A stretch of DNA of 64,000 nucleotides, from the NCBI GenBank assembly GCA_045837725.1, contig JBEWZL010000043.1, positions 124,001-188,000 on the forward strand, written 5' to 3'. The notes under the pieces were generated by a model that was given only the letters and a program-made list of their open reading frames with translations, was not told where the DNA came from and made no database searches. This DNA is from Vermamoeba vermiformis. Lineage: Eukaryota > Tubulinea > Echinamoebida. Shown here piece after piece: positions 31,672-44,266 of this stretch; positions within the stretch are counted from its first letter, which is position 1, and each line of letters starts with the position of its first letter. A program made the position numbers and the translations under genes.

Positions 31672-34600
31672 TTACCATTGTAATAATACAGTCATGCACA
31701 AGGCAAAATAAAATTGATAAAATGACGAAGCACCACTCGTTGAAGTTGGCTCCACTGTAGGTGTGACATCTCGTTGTTGACCACGCACTTCAACTCCAGT
31801 TGGATTGGGTGTCACATTTTTGATTTGAGGATTCTTCTCGCTCAGTCCTTGTGTCAGATCGCTTGACAGCTGATCCTTCGCGTCCTTCAGGTCTGAAAAT
31901 AACTCCCTTAAATGCGATAGTTAGATTAGAGAGTTTGTTGCAATTAAAGTTGTACTCACTTCAAAATATCTTGCGCACTTGGCTCTGACGAATCTGTGAA
32001 AAGTTAAAAAGCACAACCACAGCAAAAAAAACACCCCAGGAAAAAAAAAATCGGTAGATAGTTTTTCGTGAGTGTAAATGAATATGTCCGTTTGTACTAA
32101 ACACGCCAATTGTGTAGATTAGAATATAGAATGAGTTTTAGGAAAAGAAAGAAAAATAGGGTAGGGGAGGGGAGAGGGCCAAAGAGGGGCGGTGATATAA
32201 AGGTGGTGGAGGGAAGGTGTAGTGAGTAGGGGCGTTAAATGAAATAATGAGTAATAGAATTGAGGTATGGTGAAAGAAAAGGGAGGAAAAAAGTTAGAGA
32301 AAATTAGAAGGGGAAGAGAAGATACTAGGGGGGTTCTGATATAAGAGAAAATAGGAGGAGGAAGATCTGAGTAAAGTATAAAAGTGGAGGAAAAGGCAGC
32401 CTGTGAGAGAGGAAGAAAAGATCGGAGATTGGAGGGGAGTTGCTCAGCTTTGGGAGGGCGCCAACGAAAATTTGTCGCGGAGAACGGGGGCCCGGGAGTG
32501 TGAGGTTGGGGGCTCTCGCTCAGTTGGTGACACGACAGTTGATCTTTCGAGTCCTTCAGGTCTGAAAATAACTCCCTTAAAATGAGATTGTTAGATTAGA
32601 GAGTTTTTTGCGATTAACGTTGTACTCACTTCAAAACATCTTGCGCACTTGGTTCTGACGAATCTGTGGAAATTTCAAAATTAACATCCATCACTTCATA
32701 CCATCAATGTTACTCACTCATTGAAGCAAGTAATGTCACTGATATCGAGTAGATATTGGGCTCTGTTGCACTGCCAGGCGTCGACAAGCGATATGTTGCA
32801 TCCAATCGATCAATGCTGATGTTGTACTTGTGTGCAATGTTCACAAGGAGCTGTCGGACATCAGCATCACTGAGTGTATCGAATGTCGCCACTGTTATGA
32901 CGAAGCCAGCATCTGAATTGATCGAGGTTAACATCACGCGTCAAAAAAGTTCGTGGAAACAGGTCACGTGACTCACTCTTTGGACATTGCAATGCATCAG
33001 CTTTGTTGCCTGAGGCATCAACAGTCAAGTTATATGATCCTAGAAGCCATGTGAACTGATTGACTGAACGAGAGACTGTCAAATTATATGGTGACACGGG
33101 GTACGTCAAACTCGTGCCAGTGGGGAAGAACGTTGGTCTGTCCGTCTATCGTCTCTAACATTAGCGATGAATGCGCCAAAATATAGCTTTGACTTACAGC
33201 AAGCTCAGCGGGACTGAAGTCGTTCATTGTGCCGTACGGAATAGTTTGATCGAAGGAATCAGAAGACACAAAACTGAAGAACAGATCCAATGTGTTGTTG
33301 GCACTGTTGATGATCAGACAATCAAGGGAAGGACCGACCTTGGGCACAAAATCTACAGGAACGAGTCTGCACTGTTGCTGGACGACGTAGGGCTGATATC
33401 CTGCTTGACAGTTGCACGTGACTGGATCACAACCAGTCGTTCCGTCACAATCTTCGTTGCCCGTCACAATGCCGTTGCCGCATACTAATGACACGTTAAC
33501 ACCGACAGGGATATATAGGACGCACTTACTATCGAGACATAGGCCGCCCTTGGCTTGTGTTCCATATTGACAAGTGCAGTCAGCGCTGCATCCTGATGAC
33601 GCGTCACACTGCTCGTCAAAGTCCAACACACCGTTGCCACAGAAAGTTAATACGCGCGTTACTACTGAGGACCCGTAACCATCGAGCGCTGCCATAACGA
33701 TGTTTTTGCCAACCTTGGCCATATGGACACCACGACTGCTCATTGGAGCTACAAGGATATAAGGTCGTGTTATTATCGTGCTTTGAATTGTTGCGTTTGT
33801 CGTGTAAAAAAAAAACGGTTTTTCAACTTACCTTCGGTCATGACCGGTCCAATCAGATCGTACGAATCCGTATTGACTCTTACATATCGATCTAATGTAC
33901 AAATTAGCAATGCGTTGTTAATAGCCTATTGTATTTCCAATACTCACATGCAACGCTCGAGTTGACCGTGCTTTGAGCTATCAACGCATAATTCGATCCC
34001 AAAGGCAGCGCGTCAGGTCGCAACTTGCTGTTAGTGCTCGCATCGAACAACACACCGTAAGCAGCTGTCAAAGTGTTCATCTGCGTGTCCAAGATACCTA
34101 AATAAGCTCAATGTAAATGTCTGATATATTCGTGTACTGCTAGACTTACCGAGTCTTACACCGTTGCTTGGAACGTCGGTCACGATGTACCCTAATATTC
34201 GTGGATTATCTGTCAAGAATGGCACGATGTACCTGAAATCGTTGACAGTGTACCAATCTGGCGTGCGCGCAAAATTGGGGTTCGCTTGGTATCCGGAATA
34301 AGACGTTAAGACAAAATACGAAGAAAAGTGCTGAACAAAATAAAAACTGGCATTGATTCTCGGATCGTAGATAGCTGCTGGAATATCGGCCTATGAAAGT
34401 TAACTAAATTGTTCAGTAGTTAACATTTGCTTACGGCTTGCGTGTCATTTAACTGCGCAAAAGGGGTTGTGGTGCCAGTGCTATAATAAAGGAAAATAGG
34501 CGAAGTAACGTTGGCGGGAGAAAGCGTCACGCCAAATGTGGAATTATCAACAGCAAATAAGCCTAGAATATCGTTCTAAAGAAATTTGATTTAGAAAAGA

Positions 34601-35226
34601 ACATTAAAAAAAATAAATTTCCGCGCTTACCGTATTCAACATGGACGAAGGAGTATTTATAGGGAAGGTAGCGACTGTTGTCGTGCCATCGGATGTAAAC
34701 TGGCGGCATTGAATAGGAGGGCCGAGAATGCCTCTCCATACTGCAACAGCACTAAATGCATATTATATTAATTTAATAAAATAATAGATCCGTATATAGG
34801 TCTCTTACACGTCACCAACGACAATAACATTCGGTGCATAATATTTGCCCAATGTAGGTGAAATGATGGTTTCAGGCACTTTCACGGAGCCGTCAGCCGC
34901 GAAGATCTTGAACGCTATGAGAGAATTTGATAGTCCTTGTGATATTCCATAAACAACGACATAATCCCCATTGCTAAAGGTAGCAATTCGAGGACAATCG
35001 GAACTTGCTGACTGTTCGCTAATTACGGCCCAGTCTGTCTTCGGAATTGGCTGAGATCCCGCTGAAACCAAGCATTAATTAAAATGAATTAAATTGCTAA
35101 AAAATCATTTAAAACTGCGATATTTGGCGATAAATTCCATTCCGAGTTATTAAATTGCAATGTCTACTTACAGATCGAGATAAACACCAGAATCACCAAC
35201 GCAACCACTAAACCGCTCCTATTCAT
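31672..35226 (-). CDS. Large GPI-type surface protein with DUF4215-like Cys repeats
   Basis: The protein starts with a signal peptide (MNRSGLVVALVILVFISICKS). The N-terminal half is a beta-rich region, like a beta-propeller (repeats such as SNGDYVVVYG, VAVAVWRGILGPP, LGLFAVDNSTFG). The centre has two DUF4215-like Cys repeats (CGNGVLDFDEQCDASSGC and CGNGIVTGNEDCDGTTGC). A C-terminal domain follows (LTYPVSPYNLTVSRSVNQF, NIAHKYNISIDRLDATY), with many Asn-glycosylation sites. The end is a Ser/Thr/Pro stretch and a hydrophobic tail (FALCMTVLLQW), as for a GPI anchor. About 15 exons can be traced. Near the 3' end an exon pair is duplicated around a purine tract. The function (adhesion, sensing) is inference. 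Confidence 0.75.
31852..32013 (-). repeat. Copy B of a duplicated exon-intron-exon block
   Basis: This block (exon end, a complete short intron and the next exon start) is closely similar to 32527-32672. Matched sequences include CAGGTCTGAAAATAACTCCC and CTTGCGCACTTGG. Copy B leads in frame into the C-terminal SDLKDAKDQLSSDL. Confidence 0.8.
32104..32480. repeat. Purine-rich (GA) tract, strongly strand-asymmetric
   Basis: Over about 350 bases nearly all bases on the plus strand are A or G, with irregular AGGGG, GGAGGAG and GAAAG runs rather than one repeat unit. It separates the two copies of the duplicated block in the DUF4215-like gene. On the coding strand it would be a polypyrimidine tract. 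Confidence 0.85.
32527..32672 (-). repeat. Copy A of a duplicated exon-intron-exon block
   Basis: It pairs with 31852-32013. Here the second exon reads SDLKDSKDQLSCHQLSES and then runs into the CT-rich (coding strand) tract, so it differs from the copy that ends the gene. The copy retains both splice sites. Confidence 0.8.
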
Positions 35227-35524
35227 TTGTCGTCGTGTGAAGCTTAATTATATTAATTACTGCCAAAGAAAGCGAGTCTGCGCAAAGGGGACGCCGAGAA
35301 TGTCCCACCCGTCTCAATTTACGTGCTTTGCATGTTTGGTCCGCATCTCCCAAGTGACTGATCCACGGAAGCTAACCATAATAGAATTTCTTTCTAAAAG
35401 AAAAAATGCCTATGTAATCTCGCGACACCAAATTTCGAAAATTGTTGTAATTTATCAACTAAGAGATATATATCACAAAGCATAATATTGCGTCAATCAT
35501 ACCAGGCACATCCCGAGGCCAGTT
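35227..35524. other. Intergenic region
   Basis: About 300 bases lie between the DUF4215-like gene start and the end of the cytochrome b5-ACAD gene, both minus strand. A short plus-strand frame (35237-35485) has no recognisable domain. Confidence 0.4.
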
Positions 35525-37396
35525 TTACAACTTGGCAGTAAGTTCGTATTGCTTCATGGCTTGTCTGACACCCAGATCCAACATGATTTCTTCCGAGCCA
35601 CCAGGAATTGAGTACGCACGCACTTCACGACTCAAACGCTCAACTTTCTCGGCTTGACCACCACGAGTGTACGACAAACCTCCGAAGATTTGAGCAGCTT
35701 CACGGGCACTAAAATAATTGCGTTAGCGATGAAGCTTCATCAGGGACTTTAGTTTGACACGTGTCATTCGTACCAGTACTCAAAGGTTTGAGTGGCTTGA
35801 GCTTTCAACAAGGCGACAGGACCAGCCAATACTGTAGCAGCCTCAGCGTAAGGCATTTTTGTCATTTGATAAGTCAATTCCTCGAGCCAGTTCTGCGTGC
35901 CTTCAATGTGACGCGTCATTTGAGCGAATTTGTATCTGATCACGGGCTGATCGATCAATCGCTGGCCAAAGACTTTGCGTTTGTGCGCGTAACGGAACGC
36001 CTCTTCGTAGCAGCAACGAGCAAATCTGTTCGCTTGCACGACAAATCCCCATCGCTCGTGGTTAAAGTTTTTAACGATGTACTTGAAGCCTTCGTTCTCT
36101 TTGCCGATCAAATTCTCGACGGGCACTTTAACGTCCTCCATGGTAATGTAAGCGGTACCTGAAGGCCAAACACCAGTGCACTTCATTTGCTTGGTAGTAA
36201 TGCCAGCCATACCTAATAGACATGTTAGCACGGTAAAAATAGCGAAGTAGACTGATTAGCACGTACTTCTATCGAGCAACAAGAACGAAATTCCACCCAT
36301 TCCAGGGCCTCCAGTACGAACGGCAACAGTGAAATAATCAGCGAACACACCTAATTAGGAAAGTAAGCTGATGATGACACGTGTTAAGGCATTAATGGAG
36401 TTGCACGTACCGTTGGTAATCCACTTCTTTTCACCGTTGACAATATAGTGCTTGCCATCAGCGGTCTTCTTGGCCTCAGCACGGATGCTAGCGACGTCAC
36501 TGCCAGCATAAGGCTCAGTGATGCAGAGACAGATCACCTTCTCGCCAGTCAAACAGTCACGCGCAACCTTGTCACGCAATGACTTGTGACCAAAGTTCAT
36601 CACTGGAGGCAAACCAATGTTCAAACCTACAACGAGAATATTAGTACCTCATTATCGTTGATGCACGAGTTATATATTTCTGACCTTCAACGAGACCCCA
36701 CACAACACCTCCGGATCCACATCGCGAGACTTCATCCAACAAAATCAACTCGTGGAACGCGTCCCATTCTTCGGGCTTGACACCACCAGCAATGTTGGGT
36801 CCAATGTACTCGGTAGGCCCTGTCAATCGTTAGCACGAATACAGGTACGATAACAATTATAAGACATGCTTACAAGTGCCGCCAATAACACCGGGCAACC
36901 ATCCAGCAGCGTAGGCCTTGCGATACAGGTCACGAGGCAGTTCTTTAGCCTCGTCCCAGTCGTGGCAATAAGGCATGATTTCCTTTTCAACGAAGGCACG
37001 AATGGCAGCGCGGAATTTGCGGTGCGATTCGTTGTAGTAAGGTGAGTGCCATGATTGGTACCAGTTGGGATCACCATAGGGAATCAACTCGCCAAAAGTG
37101 TCTTGACCAGATTTGCCGGATGTCGCGGGCTTTTTGGAAGCAGCAGGTTTCTCTTCAGCGCCAACATCACCGATATAGTATTTAGGTCCATACTTAGTCA
37201 AAATATCGGCGTTGTGGAATGAATCGAATTGCTTGGTGGCGTCAGTACCTGCGACTTTCACGATCACCTTCTTGCCTCCTGGATGCTCGTCCAAAAATTT
37301 TGTAACGTCATATACTTTATCTTTGACGATAATCCAACAATCCTCAGCGGTGTTGTGCTTTGACACCTCTTCCTTAGTGATTTTACGGGCACTCAT
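35525..37396 (-). CDS. Cytochrome b5 / acyl-CoA dehydrogenase fusion protein
   Basis: Residues 1-75 are a cytochrome b5 domain: KEEVSKHNTAEDCWIIVKDK, VYDVTKFLDEHPGGKK with the first heme His in HPGG, and FDSFHNADILTKY with the second His. After an Ala/Lys/Pro linker, an acyl-CoA dehydrogenase begins (FRAAIRAFVEKEIMPYCHDW). It includes CLCITEPYAGSDVASI and EKKWITNG of the family signatures, TGVWPSGTAYITMEDVKVP, and a C-terminal part ending FGGLSYTRGGQAEKVERL and REVRAYSIPGGSEEIMLDL. The enzyme should oxidise acyl-CoA with FAD. The b5 domain could pass electrons or accept them. Such fusions are known in fungi. No mitochondrial presequence is visible, and no peroxisomal PTS1 is seen (ends AKL-like: ...YELTAKL), although AKL is close to PTS1. 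Six introns are clear. Confidence 0.9.
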
Positions 37397-37745
37397 CTGG
37401 ATTTAAAAGACAAATTAAGTTATTGCAGTTTTAATTTTATAATTAATGGTCCATAATTATTATCATAATTATTGGTAGCCCAAATACAAAATAGATAGTG
37501 GGATCTTCAAATTTACTGTTGAAATTTTCAAAGTCACCGACAACGCAATAATTTCACAAGCTACCGATAGAAGTTGGCTATTTAGTACAGTACTTACTGT
37601 TGGTAGCACGAGGATAACAATACAAATAATCATGGCAAATTTCGAGCTCGGAATTACCAGGCGAGTCACGTGACCGCTCAACAAACTTAGTACAATATAG
37701 TTTATTTACAGGGTATTCTATTATAACATACGACACATAAGTTTC
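37397..37745. other. Intergenic region
   Basis: About 350 bases lie between the SMC4 stop and the start of the b5-ACAD gene, both on the minus strand. No gene-like signal was seen. Confidence 0.4.
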
Positions 37746-40700
37746 TTATTTCTTTTGTGTCTTTTGTTTCTTCTTAGGAGGCTCAAGCAGAACTTCTTCC
37801 TCATCGTCCTTTTCCGGTCGATCTTCCTCCTCTTCCATTCGCGAAGGTTTGCCACGTGATTTGCTCTTCCTGATGCCTTCTTCTTCAGCGCCTGTAGCGG
37901 ATTCGTTGTCGTCAGTAGTCTCGGTATTGCTGGTAGGTCTGAATCCGGATCGGGTTTGTGACGAACGAAGCTCGGAAGCAGCAGTCTGGCTAGCCCGCAG
38001 ATCATCTCCTTCATTGCGCTGCTCGTCATGCACTGGCGCCACGAAGCTCTTGGGATTGATTGCAACACTCTTGGTGCAGTTGTAAGTCTTGTAGATGCCG
38101 ACCAATCTATCTGCCAGCTCAAACATGTAGTTACGCAAGCTGACAATGATAAACTGTGCGTTCTTCGTGCGCTCTTTAATGTAGTTAGCAACGATAGAGA
38201 CGTTCTTGAAGTCCAAGGCAGCATCAATCTCGTCCATAATGTACAGCGGAGTCGGTTTGTAATGATGCAAAGCAAAGACCAAAGCAAGAGAACTTAAAGT
38301 CTGTAGATCCGTTAGATTCGTACTTGGTCAAGTGGTAATAGCGCTCTTTACATACCTTCTCACCACCAGACAAGTTAGAGATGTTCTTCCAACTCTTCTT
38401 TGGCGGTCTAACGCTGAAAGTAATGCCTTCTGAGAACGGATCCAAGTTGTCGTTCAATTCGAGCTCAGCATCACCACCGAGAGTGATCATTTGATACATT
38501 TCCTTTAACTTCATTGAGATTTCAGCAAAGCCTGCCATGAACTCTTCAAGTCTAATCAACGATGGTCAGATCAATCTTTTTGAAACATACTAACTCAAGT
38601 TCGTGTGCTTACCGTTTCTTTCGCAGCTCTTCATAGTCTTTTCGCTTGCCATCACGCTTTTCAGTGATTTCATCCAACTCTTGAATTCGTTGACGGAAGA
38701 TCTCCTCTTTCTTGCGGTACTCCTTGATGGCATTCATGTTCGGCTTCATGCGAGTTAATTGCTCTTCTAACTGAGCAATCTCTCCTGTAAGGTCATCGAC
38801 ACTGTATTCCTCCAACTCAGCCTCGTTCTCAGGAATAGGCAAAGGCTCGTCAGGATCTGTTTCGAGGATCTTCAAACTAGATGCAAGTAACTTGTTAGTG
38901 ATGTTTTACACTCGTGAATAATACGTGACTTACGTTTGCTTCTTCTTCTCCAAGGCAGAAATCTTCTTCGTGTAGTCAACTTGTCGGTGCTCGCTGTCCT
39001 TAACAATCTTGGTGACATCTTCAAGCTTGTTGTTCAGATCTACTTCAACACTGCGCAGTTGATTCAATTCGGCCTTGATCTTGTCATGCTCTTTGCGGAT
39101 CTTCTTGAGCTTCCTGCCACTTTCTTCGTACAACGCTTCAGTCTCCTTGAAGCTGTCTTGCACCTTCATGGCGTCGTCAGTGAGTTGCTTCATTTGTGCC
39201 TCTTTCTCGGCAAGATCCGTCTCGAGCTGAGCAATCTCTTCTTTGGTCTCAGTGATGACCTTCTCAGCCTTCTTAACGACCTTATCAGCAGACTTCATTT
39301 GCACCTCCATCTTGGTCATAGCGGAAGTGGCGTTATCGATCTGAGCTGACAAATCATCAACCTTAGTCTTCTGGGCCTTCATCTCAAGACCACCAGCACC
39401 AGCGATCTTTTCTTCTAGAGTTTTGATCTCACCCTGCCACGTGTAACACGTTAGTCCTTGTTCGTTGTCCTTTACACTTGCTAACTTACGGAGAGCTTGG
39501 AAGAGGCCTTGTTAATGCCGTCAATGTCAGCTTGATGCTTGGCAATCTTGGCTTCAAGCTCTTTGATCTTCTTTTTCTCGTCACCAGTCATGCCTGTATT
39601 CTTTTCGAGCTCAGGGATGCGTGCCTCGAGTTCGTCACGAAGCTTAGCCAAACCAGTCAAGTCCAAATCCTTCTTCTTGAGCTCGGTCTCGGTCTTGGAG
39701 ATGTCCTTCTCAAGGTCCTTGATCTCGGTTTGCAAGGCCTCATAACGCTCACGGATCTGCTTCAAGTCCTTGGTCTTTTCGTCGATCTGAGCCTTGATGC
39801 CTTCAATTTGAGCCTTCAACTTGGCGGGATCTTCTTGCAATTGGCTGGACATGCCACCCCTAGTACAAGTGTTAGTTGACCGTCAATAACAATTTGCCAA
39901 ACACTTACTTAGCCACTTTACCACCACCGCTCATAGTACCAGATTGGTCGATCAACTGGCCTGCCAAAGTAACTACTCTCCAACGGGTAGCACCGTAAGC
40001 AATCCTACGTAAAGGTTAGTTAAATGTTCGTACGAGACTCAGGCAGAATTAACGTACTTTGTGGCGACCTTCAGATCCGCAGTCACTAAGGTGTCGTGCA
40101 AGCCAAAGTAGAAAGCGACCATGAACTTCTTATCCTTGACCTTGATGAGGTCAACCAAACGCTCAGATTGTGCAGGAGGTTGGTTCTTCGGATTGTTGAG
40201 ACGGTTGTTCAAGTGCTGGATCTTGTCCATAATAATGAACGTGGTACGACCCAAGTTCTTCTTCTTCAACAAGTCGACGCACTGTTGACCAGTCTCGGTA
40301 GTGTCAACGACGATAAAGTCCAAGGCCTTGCAAGCGGTAGAAATGGCAACATCGTATTTGGAGTCGATCGCACCTAAGTCGCCTAAGCGGCCGTAAACGC
40401 CAGGTAACTTGCCCTTGGCCTTTTCCTCCATCAACGCACTCAAGATCTTGTTGTTAGTCTTGTTTTGTTGCAACTGCGAAGAGATTTCTTCCTCTTTAGT
40501 GCGCAGCTCGCGGATTTCGTCGGTGAGACGAACGTCGTCGGTGGAGAGTTTTTCGACTTCTTTTTTAGAAGCAACGAGCTTTTTCTTGCTGGCCTCGATT
40601 TTCTTCTTAATCTCAGCCATTTCTTGTTTCTAAAAACGAAGTTAGTACTGACGACTTTAATCGGAGGCATATTGAGTTACTTACACGCTCGCCCAAAGTA

Positions 40701-42275
40701 GTCTCAGAGTCAGCCAAGTCCTGCTTAGCCTTCTCCAACTGCTGCACTGCTTGCTCGGATCGTTGCTTCAACAAATCGAGTTCAGATTGCACGACGTCGA
40801 GTTCACCTTGAGCGACGTCCAGCTTCTTTTGGTAAGGCATGTATTCTTTTTGCTTCTCGCTCAACTTGACGTGAAGAGGAGCAACTTCGTCCTTAATGGC
40901 CTCGCGCATCTTCTCGAGTGTCTTTTCTTCTTTGGTCATCTTCTGAGTTAGCTCTTCGATCTCGACTTTGTATTTCTCAATGTCATCGCTGCTCATCTTC
41001 GAGCTCGCCTTCTTTTCATCAAACTTCTTTTGCTCTTCTTTGAGCGTCTTGCTGAGCTTCTTGATCTTGTTCTTAATGTGCTTAATTTCTTCTTGCAACT
41101 TGACGTCTTTTCGTTCAAAACTTTCGAACTCGCTCTTGGCGTTCTTCAAGTTCTCAGCGATCTCATCGTACTCGGCCTTGTATTTGTTGAACTGTTCTTC
41201 GACAGTTGAAGCTTGTTCTTGCAATCGCTCCATCTCAGATCGATGGTTCTCGAGCTTGGCAGTGAGATCTTCTTGCTGCTTGCGAACTCCTTCAACTTTC
41301 TTGGCGTGTTGGCTGCGTTGAAGAGCGTACAGGATGGCAGTTTTATCGATGATTTCGCTCTCAGTCTTCAAGTACTCCTCGGCCTCAGCCTTAGATCCTT
41401 CAAGCGCGTCCTTCTCTTTTTCAACGACCTTAGCACGGTTGAGCTTTTCAGTGCGGTCTTCGTTCAAAGTCTCCAGCTCCTTGTAGGCCTCTTCAATCGG
41501 TTGCACGTACTTGTTCGAGCCAATAATGTCTTCCAAGTACTCTAACATGCCAACATCATCGGGCGAAGCGCCTTTCGGTTTCATCATGGCAATCTGTTCG
41601 ACTTCTCCTTGCAAGATCAAGAAACGATTGTTGTCGAGATCAATGCCTCGTGACTTGAGCAGGTCAACGACTTCTGATCTCTTCTTTTTCTCCTTATTTA
41701 CGTAATATTGCGAGGACTCGTTACGGTTGACAACGCGCGATACCACGACTCTAGTTCCGGGCACCTCTTCGAACTCATCGTCGTTCTTTAAATGATAATA
41801 AATTAGTTAACCCGGAAAATTAATATAGGTGAATATTTGACGTACCTTTGCAATCGCATCAACGAAATGGACTTCAACTCGGACGTAATCCAGGTCAGGA
41901 AATTGTTCTGATCGGTGGATCAACTCTGACATCTTCTTTAAACGCAGCTTCTTTGCTTGTTTACCAAAAACGAATAAAATAGCGTCGATGACGTTTGATT
42001 TGCCAGATCCGTTGGGACCTACGACGGCTGAAAAACAATGGTGGAATGGACCAACCTCTTGACGGCCTTTAAAATTCAAAATAAGCCACCTGTAATTTTT
42101 AAAAATATTACGATGAATAATTACCTGCATAGGACTTAAAATTCTCTAAAACTAATTTTGTGATCAGCAATCTTGGCGCGTTTTGTTTCTGTGACGCTGC
42201 AAACTGCGGTTGTGACCCTTGTTGAGAAGATTGCGATAAAGCAACATTCTCGGGTAAATTTTCTTTATCGTCCAT
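37746..42275 (-). CDS. SMC4: SMC4, condensin ATPase subunit
   Basis: The protein begins [13 protein letters not shown] and then [11 protein letters not shown]. Walker A is [15 protein letters not shown], followed by [20 protein letters not shown], the SMC4-type sequence. [17 protein letters not shown] and [18 protein letters not shown] continue the head. Long coiled coils flank the hinge ([32 protein letters not shown]). The C-terminal head has [15 protein letters not shown] (ABC signature) and [20 protein letters not shown] (Walker B and D-loop). SMC4 pairs with SMC2 in condensin to compact mitotic chromosomes. The tail is acidic/basic and ends in [11 protein letters not shown], a likely nuclear localisation signal. 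About ten short introns interrupt it. All motifs look intact. Confidence 0.95.
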
Positions 42276-42489
42276 TGTGGCGTTGCAGAAGAGGGAAGCG
42301 AATGAAAAGAAAATTTGATTTCCGCTAAATAAAAAGGCGCCAAAAAACTGCGCCAACCAAAAGCGACCCGAACCAGCCCAGAAATACAATTTCCCTCAGC
42401 GGTATTGAACAACATTAAGATAGACTAACGTAACGGAACTACGATATTTTTAGTTGTTGGGATAGGCTTCTTTTATTAACGAAAAGGAT

Positions 42490-44166
42490 CTATTTCGCTT
42501 TGTGAGCGTTTTGGAAGGTCTCACGAGATAAAGGAGGATTTGGCAATAAATGCAAGAATAACGAGTCGCTAGTCAATTCTACGTTTGCAAATGCTCGGTT
42601 GAGATCGTGCTCGCCTGTAATAAATCCGTCTCTCCTCTCGCTGACAGCTTGCTCAACAAGAGAAGCCTCGATAGCATTCTATAAATAATAATTAGAGCGA
42701 TAATTCATTAAAAATTATCACTTCAAAACAGTTGCACTTACATCCAAAGAGAAAGCTCGGTGCCACAGACCCAAAGCACCAACTAAGCTGTGCATGTGCG
42801 TGGCCAAGGAGTGGAAGCCAGTTAATGTCCAATCATCCATTTCATTAAGGACATTCTAGTAAATGAAGTTAGTACTTGCCAGCGAATCTCGTGCGTGCAC
42901 GCGATCAGGTTACTCACTTCGAGGGCACGAACAGTCTCAGCGGGCTGACGGAAGTTATACCCCGAGCTAACGTTGATAGGCAAGTCGAATTGTTTTCTGA
43001 ACCAGTCGATCCAAGGCTGATGCAACATGATCTGGCGAGCGCCCAAAATGCTAGTTGCATACTTGTCTCTCATACTAGTAATACTCTGTCAGCACTGCAC
43101 TGATCATAAATATATCATAAACGGCATTGCTTACCAAAATGAATCGCATTCGAAGACTTCAATGATGTGGCTAATGAACAGTTGCGCTTCAGATGTGTTA
43201 AGATCCGCGGCAGTAGTTGCCAAGTTTGTCTGCGAATATGAATATTAATCAATGACCGCGTGTAAGCATTCGCTTGGTGACATTGTCAGGCTTTTCTATC
43301 CCGATTACAAACGGCAGACAAACGACTAAGTACGGCAAACAGGTGTTAAGACACAAGGTTTGTCAATTAGGTGTACTGTTACAAAACAGTTCATAAAGCT
43401 TATAATAACGTACCATTGGCATGCGTCCCAAGTCAATAATTTCGTGCTGCTTCTCCCATTCTGCGGCAATTACTTGAGCCAACTCAAGCGACGGAATCAT
43501 CACTCTAACAAAGATGAAAGGTCAACACTCAAGACAAGTATAAGCGTGAAGTATGAAGTATTCTTCGTAATCATCGCGTTGACAAATAACTCATACCTGT
43601 GACCCTGTGGTGTCAACAACGCGTGCTCATCCAACAAAACTTCCCAGCCAGATGGCTTTTCGATAATGGTAACCTACTAAATTAGTCATTTGCTAAAACA
43701 ACCTATTCAATATTTATTACCTCTTTGAAAAATCGTTGTGTCGTGCGATCTCCCTTTACTGAAAAATTAAAAAAATAATTAGTAAAAATTATCAACAACC
43801 GCAATCCTTCATTATAAATTAATAATACACGTATCGTTCGTTATTGAACGAAATAAAAATATTAAAATATTTACTTCTGCCAATACGAGCGACTTTTTGG
43901 TTGTTTCTTGTAACATCTTGGATGACAGCTTCTGGATCGGGTCCCGACTCGTCTTGTGCATCTGTAATTTGAGTTTGTTGTTGTTGAAATACTTTTGAAT
44001 GTGTAGAGAAGAAAAATTTTGTTTGGCTTGAGAAGGTTTTGTTGATCTTCAGATTGGTGGATCTGCTCGACAAAGCCTTGGATCCCCATAGGCTGCTGAT
44101 AGCCTTAACAGCTTGTTGACGAGAAACTACGTTTCTAACGCAAATTGATGCAGCTCTGTTCCACAT
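42490..44166 (-). CDS. ATPAF2: ATP12/ATPAF2, mitochondrial F1-ATPase assembly factor
   Basis: The N-terminus is basic and Ser-rich (MWNRAASICVRNVVSRQQA), a likely mitochondrial presequence. After an acidic linker the conserved ATP12 core is seen: FKEVTIIEKPSGWEVLLDE, ALLTPQGHRVMIPSLELAQV, AAEWEKQHEIIDLGRMPMT and CDSFWMRDKYATS. The C-terminal part has LGALGLWHRAFSLDNAIEAS and ends FQNAHKAK. ATP12 chaperones the F1 alpha subunit during assembly of ATP synthase in the matrix. About seven exons are traced by eye. The gene lies upstream of SMC4 on the same strand and is divergent from the glycerol-3-phosphate dehydrogenase gene. Confidence 0.85.
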
Positions 44167-44266
44167 CGTTTTGACAAATAAAAATCGGGAGAAGGACAGT
44201 TGCAATTTTTTTATCCTTCGCAATTGTTAGCAACATTTCACTATAATTTCTGAATAGAATATTAAT
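44167..44266. promoter_or_regulatory. Compact divergent promoter, ATP12 and glycerol-3-phosphate dehydrogenase genes
   Basis: Only 100 bases lie between the two opposite ATG codons. Promoters and 5' UTRs of both genes must fit here or overlap. No TATA box can be placed. Confidence 0.5.

Noticed and set aside
37849-41545. Long Leu/Val-rich plus-strand frames over SMC4
   Set aside because: They are the reverse complement of Glu/Lys-rich coiled-coil sequence in SMC4 (codons GAG/AAG give CTC/CTT), with no domain of their own.
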